64,000 bases of DNA. Origin: Alphaproteobacteria bacterium (GTDB lineage: Bacteria > Myxococcota_A > UBA796 > GCA-2862545). Where the stretch lies: NCBI GenBank assembly GCA_020632875.1, contig JACKET010000001.1:310001-374000 (forward strand), written 5' to 3'. Positions 20,472-29,050 of the stretch are shown here, piece by piece. Numbering within the stretch: position 1 is the stretch's first letter; each line of letters starts with the position of its first letter. The notes under the pieces were generated by a model. It had not been told where the DNA came from. It saw only the letters and a program-made list of their open reading frames with translations, and made no database searches. The translations under genes were made by a program, and so were the position numbers.

Positions 20472-20938
20472 AATCCGGGCTTCGAGCCGAATCCGATCAG
20501 GAACACGATCACCACGAAGAGCGCGGCCAGCCACAGCAGGGCGGGGGCCACGATCGACAGCATCATCGTGCTCTGGAACACGAACAGGCCCGGCTTGATC
20601 TCGATCTTCGGGCCCAACCCGGCGTAGAGGCGGGCGTCGAGCCGCTCGGTCTCGATCTCGCCGCCCGCTTCGCTCTGCCCGTCGGCCCGCACGACGACGG
20701 GGCCCTTCGGCGTGTCGAGCGTCCACGGCATCCACGTGCCGGCCTCGGCGACCAGCGGCTGACCGCACACGCAGCGTCCGACCACCACGCGCCCGGCCTC
20801 GCGGGCCTCGCGGCACGTGCGCCACGCCTGGAGCACCGGATGCACGGGCGGGTTGCGGCGCCCGCCCTCCATCTCGACGTGGCGCTCGCCCCCGTCCCAC
20901 CGCTCGCGGCGGTGGCACACCGGGCACGACGCGATCAC
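20468..20938 (-). CDS. Zinc-ribbon protein with C-terminal membrane anchor
   Basis: The protein has 156 residues from a GTG at 20938 that overlaps the upstream stop (GTGA). The N-terminus has a zinc-ribbon pattern (CPVC and CVCG, about 45 residues apart); a soluble middle follows; residues 125-150 form one strong transmembrane segment. It is coupled to the MORN-like gene before it. The ribbon would sit in the cytoplasm if the anchor is a type II tail. Function unknown. Confidence 0.65.
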   Translation of the reverse strand: MIASCPVCHRRERWDGGERHVEMEGGRRNPPVHPVLQAWRTCREAREAGRVVVGRCVCGQPLVAEAGTWMPWTLDTPKGPVVVRADGQSEAGGEIETERLDARLYAGLGPKIEIKPGLFVFQSTMMLSIVAPALLWLAALFVVIVFLIGFGSKPGF

Positions 20939-22083
20939 TGCTGGACCCCGGCCACCCAGGTCTCGACCTTCTCGAGCGTCCCGTCCTGTGCGTACCACTT
21001 CCACTCGCCGTCCTTCTGACCGCCCACGTAGCTGCCTTCGGACTTGAGCGCGCCGTTCTCGTGCCACGTGCGCCACGGGCCCACGGGATTGCCGTCTTCG
21101 AAGGCCCCCTCCGCCTTGGGCTGACCGGTCTCGTGGAAGTGCTTCCAGGTGCCGACCTCCTTCCCGTCGAGCAGCTCGCCCTGGTACTTCAGGATCCCGT
21201 CGCGGTACCAGGCCTGCCACAGGCCATCTTTCGCGCCGTCACGCCAGGCTTCGACGCGCATCTCGTGGCCGTCGTCGTAGAAGAAGCGGTGCAGGCCCTC
21301 GCGCTTGCCGAGCACCCAGCGGCCCTCGGAGAGCAGCGTGCCGTCCTCCGCCCACGTCGACTCCATGCCGTCTTTCTCGCCCTGGGCCCAGTGGATCTCG
21401 GACCGCTTGGACCCGTCCGGGTGGAACACCGCGTCGAGCCCCTGGAGCTTGCCGTTCTGGAAGACGGCCCGCCGCTCCACGCGCCCGTCGGGGAGGTACC
21501 ACTCCCACACGTCGACCTTGCGGCCCCCGCGGTACCGGCCCTTGCTCTCGAGCGAGCCGTCGGCCCGCCAGTACTGCCAGGGCCCGTCTTCGGCGCCGGT
21601 GACGTACCGCCCGGTGGACTTCGTCTGGCCGTTGTCGTGCCACTGCGTCCACTCGCCGTACCGGGCGCCGTTGATGAAGTCGCCCTTCGACTCGAGCTGG
21701 CCGTTCTCGTGCCAGTACGTCCACGACTTCGCGGCGCGGCCGACGCTGTACTCGCCCTCGAACCACTTCTGCCCGTTCTCGAACCAGTGGACCCACGGCC
21801 CGTGCGGCTCGCCCTTGAGGTAGCGCCCCTTCCGCTCGGGCTGGCCGCTCGCGTACCAGAACTCCCAGTCGCCCACGCGCTCGCCCTTCGCGTACTGGCC
21901 GACCGCCGCGCGCTCGCCGCCCGGGTGGAAGCGCTCGGCAGGGCCCTCCTTCACGGGCTCGCCGTCGACCATCACGGCGCACGCGAGCTCGTTGCCCTCG
22001 GGCGGCAGGGCGCCGGTGAGGGTCGAGCCTTCGGGACAGGTGAGCTCCTGAGCCGAGGCGGCGATGACGAGCCAGATCACCAT
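20935..22083 (-). CDS. Secreted MORN-like / YwqK-type repeat protein
   Basis: The protein has 382 residues with a short signal peptide (MVIWLVIAASAQE). From residue 60 on it consists of about a dozen copies of a 23- to 24-residue unit with the core G-x-W-x-x-(W/F)-(H/Y)-x-(N/D)-G-x-x-x-(S/K)-x-G, matching MORN_2/YwqK-type repeats. Such repeats form elongated beta structures in secreted or surface proteins; the specific function is not known. Translationally coupled to the zinc-ribbon membrane protein. Confidence 0.85.
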   Translation of the reverse strand: MVIWLVIAASAQELTCPEGSTLTGALPPEGNELACAVMVDGEPVKEGPAERFHPGGERAAVGQYAKGERVGDWEFWYASGQPERKGRYLKGEPHGPWVHWFENGQKWFEGEYSVGRAAKSWTYWHENGQLESKGDFINGARYGEWTQWHDNGQTKSTGRYVTGAEDGPWQYWRADGSLESKGRYRGGRKVDVWEWYLPDGRVERRAVFQNGKLQGLDAVFHPDGSKRSEIHWAQGEKDGMESTWAEDGTLLSEGRWVLGKREGLHRFFYDDGHEMRVEAWRDGAKDGLWQAWYRDGILKYQGELLDGKEVGTWKHFHETGQPKAEGAFEDGNPVGPWRTWHENGALKSEGSYVGGQKDGEWKWYAQDGTLEKVETWVAGVQQ

Positions 22084-22132
22084 TGCCCCCGGATAACGGG
22101 CGAACCCCCCGGCGTCGTCCCCCGGGACGCGA

Positions 22133-23344
22133 TCATCCGCCTCGGCGCGCCCGCCCGCCGGCCCGGAGGTGGTCGCGGAGGTACCAGACGGCCGTGCGGA
22201 GGGCGCCCAGGCGGGGATCCGGCGCTTCGCCCCGGCTCATCCGGTGGAGCTGGAGCTCGTGCCACGGGGCCGCGAGGGCGCGGTCGAACGCGTCGATGCC
22301 GGTGGACGGACCCGCTTCGATCGCGGCCTTCGACGTGCCGTCGAGCAGGCGACGCGGCAGGTCGGGCTCGACGGCCAGGGGACGCGCGAGGCCGACCACG
22401 TCCACCCGGGAGACCTCGAGGGCCGCGCGGATGCCGTCGACGCTGCGCAGCCCGCCCGTGAGCATCAGGTGGCCCTCGTAGCGGTCGCGGAGCTGGGTCG
22501 CGTACTCCAGGAAGAACGCCTCGCGCGCGCGGGTGCTCTCGCGTGCGGACTGCGCCATCTCGGGGTGCTCGTAGGTGCCGCCCGAGATCTCGAGCAGGTC
22601 GATGCCCTCGGCGTCGAGCGCGACGGCCACGGCCATCGACTCCTCCTGGTCGAACCCGCCCTTCTGGAAGTCCGCGGAGTTGATCTTCACGGACAGCGCG
22701 AAGCCGGCGCCAGTAGCCTTTCGCACGCGTCGCACGCACTCGACGAGGAACGCGCGGCGCCGCTCGGCGTCTCCGCCCCACGCATCCTCGCGGAGGTTGG
22801 TGCGGGGCGAGAGGAACTGGGAGATCAGGTAGCCGTGCGCGGCGTGGATCTGGACGCCGTCGAAGCCCGCGCGCTCGGCGAGGGCGGCGGTGCGCGCGAA
22901 CCGATCGAGCACGTCTTCGATCTCGTTCGCGGTGAGCGCGCGGGGAGGGCGGAACGCGCCGCCCATGCCCTTCATCGGGACGGCGCTCGGCGCGACGGGC
23001 GCGGCGTCGAGCGTGCGCGGCGCCTGGCGGCCGGGGTGGTTGATCTGCATCCAGCAGCGGGACCCGAAACGCTTCGACGCCTCGGCCCACGCCGCGAAGG
23101 CGGGCAGGTGCCGGTCGTCCTCGAGCACGACGTTGCCTGGCTCGCCCGTGTGCGCGGGGTCGATCATCACGTTGCCGGTGATCAGCAGGCCGGACCCGCC
23201 GGCGCTCCACCGGGTGTAGAGGCGCGCGAGAGGCTCGCCCGGCGCGAAGCCCGCGTCGCCGAGCCGCTCGCTCATCGCGGCCTTGGCGATGCGGTTCGGG
23301 AGCTTCTGCCCGCACCGCAGGACGAGGGGCTCGGCGGCCTTCAC
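22133..23344 (-). CDS. NADH:flavin oxidoreductase, old yellow enzyme family
   Basis: The protein has 403 residues from a GTG overlapping the previous stop (GTGA). FMN-barrel motifs are visible: NRIAKAAMSE near the start, INHPGRQ, HAAHGYLISQFLSPRTN with the substrate-binding His and Tyr pattern, and LEISGG and GGLRS for the phosphate site. Old yellow enzymes reduce activated C=C bonds with NAD(P)H. It is the second gene of an operon with a 5'-nucleotidase-like lipoprotein. Confidence 0.9.
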   Translation of the reverse strand: MKAAEPLVLRCGQKLPNRIAKAAMSERLGDAGFAPGEPLARLYTRWSAGGSGLLITGNVMIDPAHTGEPGNVVLEDDRHLPAFAAWAEASKRFGSRCWMQINHPGRQAPRTLDAAPVAPSAVPMKGMGGAFRPPRALTANEIEDVLDRFARTAALAERAGFDGVQIHAAHGYLISQFLSPRTNLREDAWGGDAERRRAFLVECVRRVRKATGAGFALSVKINSADFQKGGFDQEESMAVAVALDAEGIDLLEISGGTYEHPEMAQSARESTRAREAFFLEYATQLRDRYEGHLMLTGGLRSVDGIRAALEVSRVDVVGLARPLAVEPDLPRRLLDGTSKAAIEAGPSTGIDAFDRALAAPWHELQLHRMSRGEAPDPRLGALRTAVWYLRDHLRAGGRARRGG

Positions 23345-25044
23345 CGGCAGGCGCCCTTCGCGATCCGCACGGCGGGGTCGGGCGCGTAGCAGGTGTCGAG
23401 CGCTTCGAACCAGGTGTTCATCTGGTCGCGGAGCAGCGGGCCCTCGGCGGCCGGCACGAGGCCGTCGAATGCGAGCTTCAGGTGGTCGCCGCCGTTGAAC
23501 AGGAAGTCGGTCGTCACGACGCGGTACGTCTTCGCCGGATCGAGCGGCGCGCCGCCGACCTGGACGCTGCCGTCGCAGAGCCGGTCGTGCTCCCACGTCT
23601 CGACCTCGCCGTTGCCGTCGAGATCGTCGCCCGCGGCGCGGTCGGGGTCGAACCCGAGGGTGCCGCCGGCGATCTGGAGGATGCCGTGGCCGCCGGAGGT
23701 GCCGAGTCGCAGGAGGAGGGCGAGGCGCTCGCCGGTCATCTCCACGAGGAGCAGGCGGTTGTCGAACGGCATCACGGCCTGGAGGTGCTCGCGCCGGATG
23801 GTTCCGCCGGGCATGTCGGAGCGGAGCCCGCCGGAGTTGGTGATCGCGAGGTCGACCTCCGGAAAGGCCGACAGCATGCTGGTCGCCACGAAGTCCCCGA
23901 CGGCGGACTGCGCCTCGCGGCTGCGGAGGAGCGGCTCGGTCGCGCAGCCGACCTCGTCGCACAGGCTGCCCGCCTCGGCCTCGAGCTTCTCGATCAGCGC
24001 CAGGGCCTCGGCGTCGGGGGCGAGCTCGCGGCCGCCCACGTCGATCGCCGCGGTGGGGAAGGGCGCATCGGTGCAGCCCGGGTCGACGGCGTCGTGCTCC
24101 AGGAACCACGCGGGGTGGATGGTGCTGGCGTCGGCGTCGACGCCCTCGGGACCCACGACGAGCTCGAGCTGCCCGATGGCGTGGCCCTTCGCGCGCTGCT
24201 CGAGCACGAACGTGTCGCCGATGCGGTGGTGCATGAGGGTGTGCGCGTGGCCCATGATCATCACGTCGATCGTGCCGGGCTCGAGCTCGTTCAGCAGGCG
24301 CCCGACCTCGCCGTCGGGCCCGCAGTCGGGGCCGATGGCGTCGTACGCGGTGGGCTCGCAGGCCCCCGAGAGGTGCCCGACCGCGACGACGACCTCGGCC
24401 CCCGCTTCGCGGAGCTTCGGTGCGACCTCGCGCGCGGTCTCGACCACGTCGTCGAACGTGAGATCGGCGACGTTCGCGGCGAGCGTGGTCTGGGGCGTGT
24501 CGACCGTCGAGAGCCCGAAGACGCCGACCTTCACGCCGCCGCGCTCGATGATCGTGTAGCGGTCGAACCCCTCGGGACCCCAGTGCGCGCCGCCCTCTTC
24601 GCGGATGTTCGCCGTGAGCCACGCGTAGTCGGCGAGCTTCCCGCCGGCCTCGAGCGCGCCGCGGAGCGGGTGCCCGCCCTCGATCCCGCCGTAGTCGAAC
24701 TCGTGGTTGCCGACGGCCGCGGCATCGACGCCGAGCAGGTTGTACGCCTCGACTGCACCGCGCCCCTTCGTCGCGTTCACGGGCCAGCTGCCCTGGAAGA
24801 TGTCGCCGCCGTCGAGCACGAGCAGGTCGGGGTGCTCGGCCCGCAGCGTGCGGATGGCCGCGACGAGCCACGGGAGCCCGCCGTACACCCGGCCCTCTTC
24901 GCCGCGTTTGGCCTCTTCGTACAGGCTGCCGTGGAAGTCGTTCAGCGCCGCGACGTGCAGCACGCGCGTCGTCTTCGGCGGGGCCTGCGGCGGTGCCTTC
25001 GGGCACGCGGCGAGCAGCAGGAGCAGCGGGGCGAAGCGGTTCAT
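23341..25044 (-). CDS. 5'-nucleotidase / 2',3'-cyclic phosphodiesterase-family lipoprotein
   Basis: The protein has 567 residues: a lipoprotein signal (LLLLLAAC), an N-terminal calcineurin-like metallophosphatase domain with LNDFHGSL, LDGGDIFQGS, VGNHEFDYG, GHLSG and GHAHT, and a C-terminal 5'-nucleotidase domain with NSGGLRSDMPGG. All metal ligands look intact. It probably hydrolyses extracytoplasmic nucleotides on the membrane outer face. The ATG at 25044 was chosen because the frame before it only adds a basic, non-signal extension. Confidence 0.9.
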   Translation of the reverse strand: MNRFAPLLLLLAACPKAPPQAPPKTTRVLHVAALNDFHGSLYEEAKRGEEGRVYGGLPWLVAAIRTLRAEHPDLLVLDGGDIFQGSWPVNATKGRGAVEAYNLLGVDAAAVGNHEFDYGGIEGGHPLRGALEAGGKLADYAWLTANIREEGGAHWGPEGFDRYTIIERGGVKVGVFGLSTVDTPQTTLAANVADLTFDDVVETAREVAPKLREAGAEVVVAVGHLSGACEPTAYDAIGPDCGPDGEVGRLLNELEPGTIDVMIMGHAHTLMHHRIGDTFVLEQRAKGHAIGQLELVVGPEGVDADASTIHPAWFLEHDAVDPGCTDAPFPTAAIDVGGRELAPDAEALALIEKLEAEAGSLCDEVGCATEPLLRSREAQSAVGDFVATSMLSAFPEVDLAITNSGGLRSDMPGGTIRREHLQAVMPFDNRLLLVEMTGERLALLLRLGTSGGHGILQIAGGTLGFDPDRAAGDDLDGNGEVETWEHDRLCDGSVQVGGAPLDPAKTYRVVTTDFLFNGGDHLKLAFDGLVPAAEGPLLRDQMNTWFEALDTCYAPDPAVRIAKGACR

Positions 25045-25108
25045 GGCGCGTCCTCTCCGGGCCCGCCTCATAGCGCGTTACCTCGTGCCGTGAGGAGAGG
25101 CTGACACG

Positions 25109-27022
25109 ATGGACGTGTCCCGGATTCAGCAGGCCCTGCGCGGCCGGGTGAGCGACCGCGCCGTGGATGCCGTTCCGCTCCTCGTCCAGCTCGTGGCAGA
25201 CGGCGTGCCGCTCGGGCTGGGGCTCTGGATCGCCGCGCAGGTGCTGGTCGCGTTCGCCGGGCGCCTGACGTACCCGTACGACCTCGAGTGGATGGAGGGC
25301 GGGATGCTCACGCACGCCTGGCGCATCCGCGAGTGGTACAGCCTCTACACCGAGCCCGGTCCGGACTGGATCCCGTACATCTACCCACCCGGCTATTCCG
25401 CCGTCGTGGCGGCCCTCTCGCTGGTGACGGGGCTCGACATGGCCGTCGGGCGGGCGGTCTCGGTGCTCGGCACGCTGGCGGCCTGCGTGGCGCTGGTGTT
25501 CGGGTGCTGGCGTCACGCGGGGAACGCGCTCGTCGGGGTGCTCGGCGCGACGCTGTTCCTGTCGCTGTACCCGGACTCGGGTGCCTTCTACGACCTCGTC
25601 CGGCCCGACGGGCTGGCGATGGGGCTGCTGGCCTGGTCGCTGGTGCTGGGCATCGACGCCGACCGCAGGGCCCGCATCGCTTCGGGGCTGCTGCTCGCCG
25701 CCGCGTTCACCGTGAAGCACAACGCGGCCGCGTACGGGCTGCCCATGGCGCTCGGCATCGCCGTGCGGTTCGGCGCTTGGGAGGCCCTGTGGTTCGGCCT
25801 CGCGAGCGCGGGCCCGGCGCTCCTGTTCACCGTGGCGCTGCAGATCGCGTCGGGCGGGCACTTCCTGACGACCATCCTCGGCGTGCCGGCGGCCCACCCG
25901 ATGGTGATGGGTCGCTTCGCGCCCGGCACGGTCGAAGAGCTCGGGAAGGCCGTGGGCATCGGCTCGCTCGCGGGGTCGGTGGGCCTGGCCGCGCTCACGA
26001 TGGCGCGTTCGCGGGACTGGGCCGAGCGCGGCGTGATCGCCGCGTGTGCGGCGGCCTTCGCGGCGCTGATGGTGCGGTACGGGATGGGGTTGGTCGGCAC
26101 GCCCGGGATCCGCGAGCCCGAGCCGTGGATGGAGCAGGTCGCCTGGGCGTCGATCGGCGTCGCGCTGGGCGCGGTCCTCGGGGCGGCGCTGGTGCGACCC
26201 GTGGGCCGGGCGCGGCTCGCCGGTCCCGCTGCGGCGGCCCTCGGGGTCGTGGCGTCGTTCGTCGATCCACCCGCGTGGGTGGCGGAGATCGGTCTCTCGA
26301 CGTCCGTCTGGGCCGTGCTGGCGGGCGCGATGGCGGGCTCTGCGGCGGGGCTCGTCGCGGCGGCGGTCCAGAAGACGGTCGATGGCCGCTGGGTCTACGG
26401 GGTCGGTGTGTGTGCCATGGCGCTCCTCACGGCGGGGCTGATGCGCGGGCACCACGGCGGATTCCTGAACGTCTACATCCCGATGTTCTGGGTGCTGTCG
26501 CTGTCGGTGGGGATGGCGCTCGGGCTGTCCCGGCGGGCCTGGCCGCGCCTCGAGGTGTACGCGCTCGGCGCGGTGCTGGTCGGCGCCCAGCTGTGGGCGA
26601 AGACGGACTTCGAGGCGGAGCGGTACCTGCCCATCCCCGAGGACGTGGCGGCGGGCGACGCGTTCGTCGAGACGCTCCGCGACTGCGAGGGGCCGGTGCT
26701 GTCGCCGTTCAACCCGTGGCTGCCGGTGCTGGCGGGCCACGACCCCTCGTTCCACCTGATCGCGCTGTGGGACATCGACCACCGGCGCGGCCCGTACGTG
26801 GCCGACATGGAGGCGATCCGGCAGGCGGGGGAGTCGGGCTACTGGGGCTGCGTGGTGTCGGGGTCGGGGCGGCCGCTCGGATTCGGGATCCAGAAGGCCT
26901 ACGAGGTGTGGCGTACGCCGCCGGTCGAGAACGTGCGGCGCGAGGGGGGCGGTCCACCGACGTTCGCGCCGCGCACGGGGTGGCGCGCGCGGCCCCAGTC
27001 GATCCTCGTTCCGCGGCGGTAG
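25109..27022 (+). CDS. Polytopic membrane protein, glycosyltransferase-C (DPM-mannosyltransferase-like)
   Basis: The protein has 637 residues and about a dozen hydrophobic spans. After the first span comes YPYDLEWMEGGML, an Asp/Glu-containing loop of the kind that carries the catalytic acid in GT-C enzymes, then a YIYPPGYSA loop. A soluble C-terminal part of about 60 residues follows. Divergent from the 5'-nucleotidase gene with a 64-base gap. Donor and acceptor unknown; a non-catalytic membrane role cannot be excluded. Confidence 0.7.
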   Translation: MDVSRIQQALRGRVSDRAVDAVPLLVQLVADGVPLGLGLWIAAQVLVAFAGRLTYPYDLEWMEGGMLTHAWRIREWYSLYTEPGPDWIPYIYPPGYSAVVAALSLVTGLDMAVGRAVSVLGTLAACVALVFGCWRHAGNALVGVLGATLFLSLYPDSGAFYDLVRPDGLAMGLLAWSLVLGIDADRRARIASGLLLAAAFTVKHNAAAYGLPMALGIAVRFGAWEALWFGLASAGPALLFTVALQIASGGHFLTTILGVPAAHPMVMGRFAPGTVEELGKAVGIGSLAGSVGLAALTMARSRDWAERGVIAACAAAFAALMVRYGMGLVGTPGIREPEPWMEQVAWASIGVALGAVLGAALVRPVGRARLAGPAAAALGVVASFVDPPAWVAEIGLSTSVWAVLAGAMAGSAAGLVAAAVQKTVDGRWVYGVGVCAMALLTAGLMRGHHGGFLNVYIPMFWVLSLSVGMALGLSRRAWPRLEVYALGAVLVGAQLWAKTDFEAERYLPIPEDVAAGDAFVETLRDCEGPVLSPFNPWLPVLAGHDPSFHLIALWDIDHRRGPYVADMEAIRQAGESGYWGCVVSGSGRPLGFGIQKAYEVWRTPPVENVRREGGGPPTFAPRTGWRARPQSILVPRR

Positions 27023-27072
27023 AACGCCTCGTTTCGGGACGTGCTGCCAGGAGCCCGGCGTAGCGGTTCCGA

Positions 27073-27315
27073 ACGGTGTCAGAGCGAACCCGAACATCTC
27101 GAAAGAGATGATTTAGCGGTATGTATGGACGGTTTTGTTATTTGGGGCCCACGAACGAACGCCGAATTCTCATGATGTGATGTTGGGGGGCCGGCAGAGG
27201 GGCGCACCAAAACGTGCGTTCGTTCGTAGGGCGATCGCGGTCCCGGCTGAGTAGAAATCCCGAGAATCTCGTCTTTGCGTGACTATCAGGATGTTCGGGT
27301 TCGCTCTGACACCGT
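27073..27315. repeat. MITE-like element with nested inverted repeats
   Basis: A 26-base perfect inverted pair at 27073-27098 and 27290-27315 (core GGTGTCAGAGCGAACC) bounds 243 bases with lower GC than its surroundings. Inside lies a second perfect pair of 12 bases, ACGAACGAACGC at 27151-27162 and its complement at 27216-27227. There is no coding frame. It could be a transposase-dependent miniature element or encode a long structured RNA. It fills most of the 324-base gap between the neighbouring genes; I see no clear target-site duplication. Confidence 0.8.
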
Positions 27316-27346
27316 CTCGCCGTCTCGCATCCTCTCGCGAGAACCG

Positions 27347-27574
27347 CTACCCGAGCAACCAGAGCGTGTCGCGGTAGCGCGCCGTTCGCACGACGATGCC
27401 GAGCGCTTCGAGCCCTTCGAGCTCGGCCTGGACGTCGGGATAGGCGCTGCGGATCTCGAGGGCCAGCTGCATCGTGGTCACGCCATCGGGATGGGCGGCG
27501 AGGCGGTCGACGACGCGCTCGGTCAGCGAGGCGGCGGCTGGGGGCTCGTCGGTCCGCGGGTCACGGGTGTCCAT
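27347..27574 (-). CDS. Small winged-helix-like protein
   Basis: The protein has 75 residues, with a start overlapping the upstream stop by one base (TGATG). Residues 18-73 have the pattern of a compact winged helix (LTERVVDRLAAHPDGVTTMQLALEI... then two strands ending in LWLLG). It is coupled to the cysteine-rich gene before it. Could be a DNA-binding or protein-interaction module; no family assigned. Confidence 0.55.
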   Translation of the reverse strand: MDTRDPRTDEPPAAASLTERVVDRLAAHPDGVTTMQLALEIRSAYPDVQAELEGLEALGIVVRTARYRDTLWLLG

Positions 27575-28587
27575 CAGTCGCTCCGATCGAAGCGTTCCAT
27601 CAAGGTCTCGGGCGTGAGGTCGGCACCCCCGAAGCCCCAGGTTGCCACATCGCCGGCCTCGCGTGCACGCAACACACCGATGTCCCAGAGGACACGGACC
27701 CATCCGGGGTCGACGGACGGCTCGGATTCGCACGCCTGCTGCACGGCGAGCCCGGTGGGACGGTCTCCGTCGAACTGCGCGAGCAGGGCGAACACGGATC
27801 GTGGAAACACCGCGCTGTTCCAGGGTGTGTAGCCCACCAGCTCGACCTGTTCGCCCCGTGGAATCACCGCCTTGACCTCGACGCCGAGGATGTCGGGGAT
27901 CGCCGCGTGCAATCCGGACACGGCGACCGCCAGCGACTCGCGGAGCGCGTCGATCTCGCTGTCGCGCAGCGTGTCGAGATCCTCGTCGCGGGCGTTCTCC
28001 ACGCGCCGCGCGCAGGCCGTGTAGTACGCCACCCACGCCGCTTCGTCGGTGCCCTCCGGAGCCGTCTCGACCTCGGCGCACCACGCCGCGAGGCGTCGCT
28101 CGGCGGCCGCGGCGAGCTTGCGGACCGCGACCCACACGGCGTGCCCCCGGAACCCCTCGGTGTGCTTGCAGTGCCACGACCGGCACACCGCGTTGCGGTC
28201 GGGCCAGATGCTGCACGAGAGCGGACCCTCGACCCAGTACGGGCAGGCCCAGTCGCGGTTGCGGCCGAAGTCGGTCTCGCGTCGCTGCACGTAGGCCTCG
28301 GACCACGCCGGGTCGGGCTGGATGCCGAGCGGCGTGAGGCCCGTGCCCTTGCGGATCCGGGCCCGCACGCGCGCGGAGCCCGCGTTCTCGCGCAGCAGCG
28401 CACGACCCGCCAGGAAGGACGGCAGGGCCGGCTCGTAGGTACAGCACCGCACGTCGCGCAGGAACGGCTGCCCGGCGAGCGGGCAGTTGGCGCAGTCGGC
28501 GCGGGTCTCGTCCGGCAGCTCCACGTCCACGAGCTCGGGCGCGAGCCGGGTGAGCGCATCGGGCAGATGGAGGACGGCGGGGTTCAC
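27574..28587 (-). CDS. Cysteine-rich protein, YkgJ-like metal-binding region
   Basis: The protein has 337 residues. The first 130 carry about nine Cys and several His in the order CANCP, RCCTY, ACPY, SCS, VCRSWHCKH, similar to YkgJ-type zinc/iron-chelating proteins, though the overall match is loose. The remaining 200 residues are helical and acidic. No signal peptide. Divergent from the pyrophosphatase-like gene with only 31 bases between starts. Probably a metal- or Fe-S-binding protein; partners unknown except the coupled 75-residue protein. Confidence 0.6.
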   Translation of the reverse strand: MNPAVLHLPDALTRLAPELVDVELPDETRADCANCPLAGQPFLRDVRCCTYEPALPSFLAGRALLRENAGSARVRARIRKGTGLTPLGIQPDPAWSEAYVQRRETDFGRNRDWACPYWVEGPLSCSIWPDRNAVCRSWHCKHTEGFRGHAVWVAVRKLAAAAERRLAAWCAEVETAPEGTDEAAWVAYYTACARRVENARDEDLDTLRDSEIDALRESLAVAVSGLHAAIPDILGVEVKAVIPRGEQVELVGYTPWNSAVFPRSVFALLAQFDGDRPTGLAVQQACESEPSVDPGWVRVLWDIGVLRAREAGDVATWGFGGADLTPETLMERFDRSD

Positions 28588-28618
28588 GTCCCCGAGCTTA
28601 CAGCGTTACCGTTCGCGC

Positions 28619-29041
28619 ATGGAGTGGGGCGCACCGGTCGAAGTGACGGTCGAGGTCACCCGCGGGGGCCGGGTGAAGCGGCGTCCCGACGGGCGGCTGC
28701 AGTACGTCTCGCCCTGGGGCTCGCCGTTCAACTACGGCTGCGTGCCGTCCGCGCCGGTCGCCCAGGATGGCGACGCCCAGGACGCCCTGCTGCTGGGCCC
28801 CGCGCGGCCCGTCGGCTCGCGCGTGCCGGGCACGCTGGTCGGCCTGGTCCACGTGACGGACGAGGACGTGGTCGACGACAAGTGGGTCGTGGCCCCCGCG
28901 GGCTACGCGCCGAGTGACGCCGATCGCACCGCGGTGGCGGGGTTCTTCGTGCGGTACGTGCGCTGGAAGACCGTGCTGAACACGCTGCTCGGTCGCGGCG
29001 GCGCGCACGTGTACGGCATCGACTGGTCGCCCCGGCCCTGA
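28619..29041 (+). CDS. Short inorganic-pyrophosphatase-like protein
   Basis: The protein has 140 residues, against about 175 for E. coli Ppa. It keeps the family's central motif, with PFNYGCV, then DGDAQDALLLGP (E. coli DGDPVDVLV) and DEDVVDDKWVV (E. coli DEAGEDAKLVA), so the metal-binding aspartates are present. The N-terminal strand and C-terminal helices are shortened. Start at the ATG after a poor ribosome site; no earlier in-frame start fits the family. Either a minimal pyrophosphatase or a relative with another phosphate substrate. Confidence 0.7.
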   Translation: MEWGAPVEVTVEVTRGGRVKRRPDGRLQYVSPWGSPFNYGCVPSAPVAQDGDAQDALLLGPARPVGSRVPGTLVGLVHVTDEDVVDDKWVVAPAGYAPSDADRTAVAGFFVRYVRWKTVLNTLLGRGGAHVYGIDWSPRP

Positions 29042-29050
29042 GGCCGGCGG

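Noticed and set aside
22133..27097. 1654-residue reverse frame covering the old yellow enzyme and beyond
   Set aside because: Only the final 403 residues match a family; the upstream part is a shadow of the 5'-nucleotidase and membrane-protein genes.
27073..27315. Insertion sequence with transposase
   Set aside because: Only 243 bases and no frame; kept as MITE-like element.
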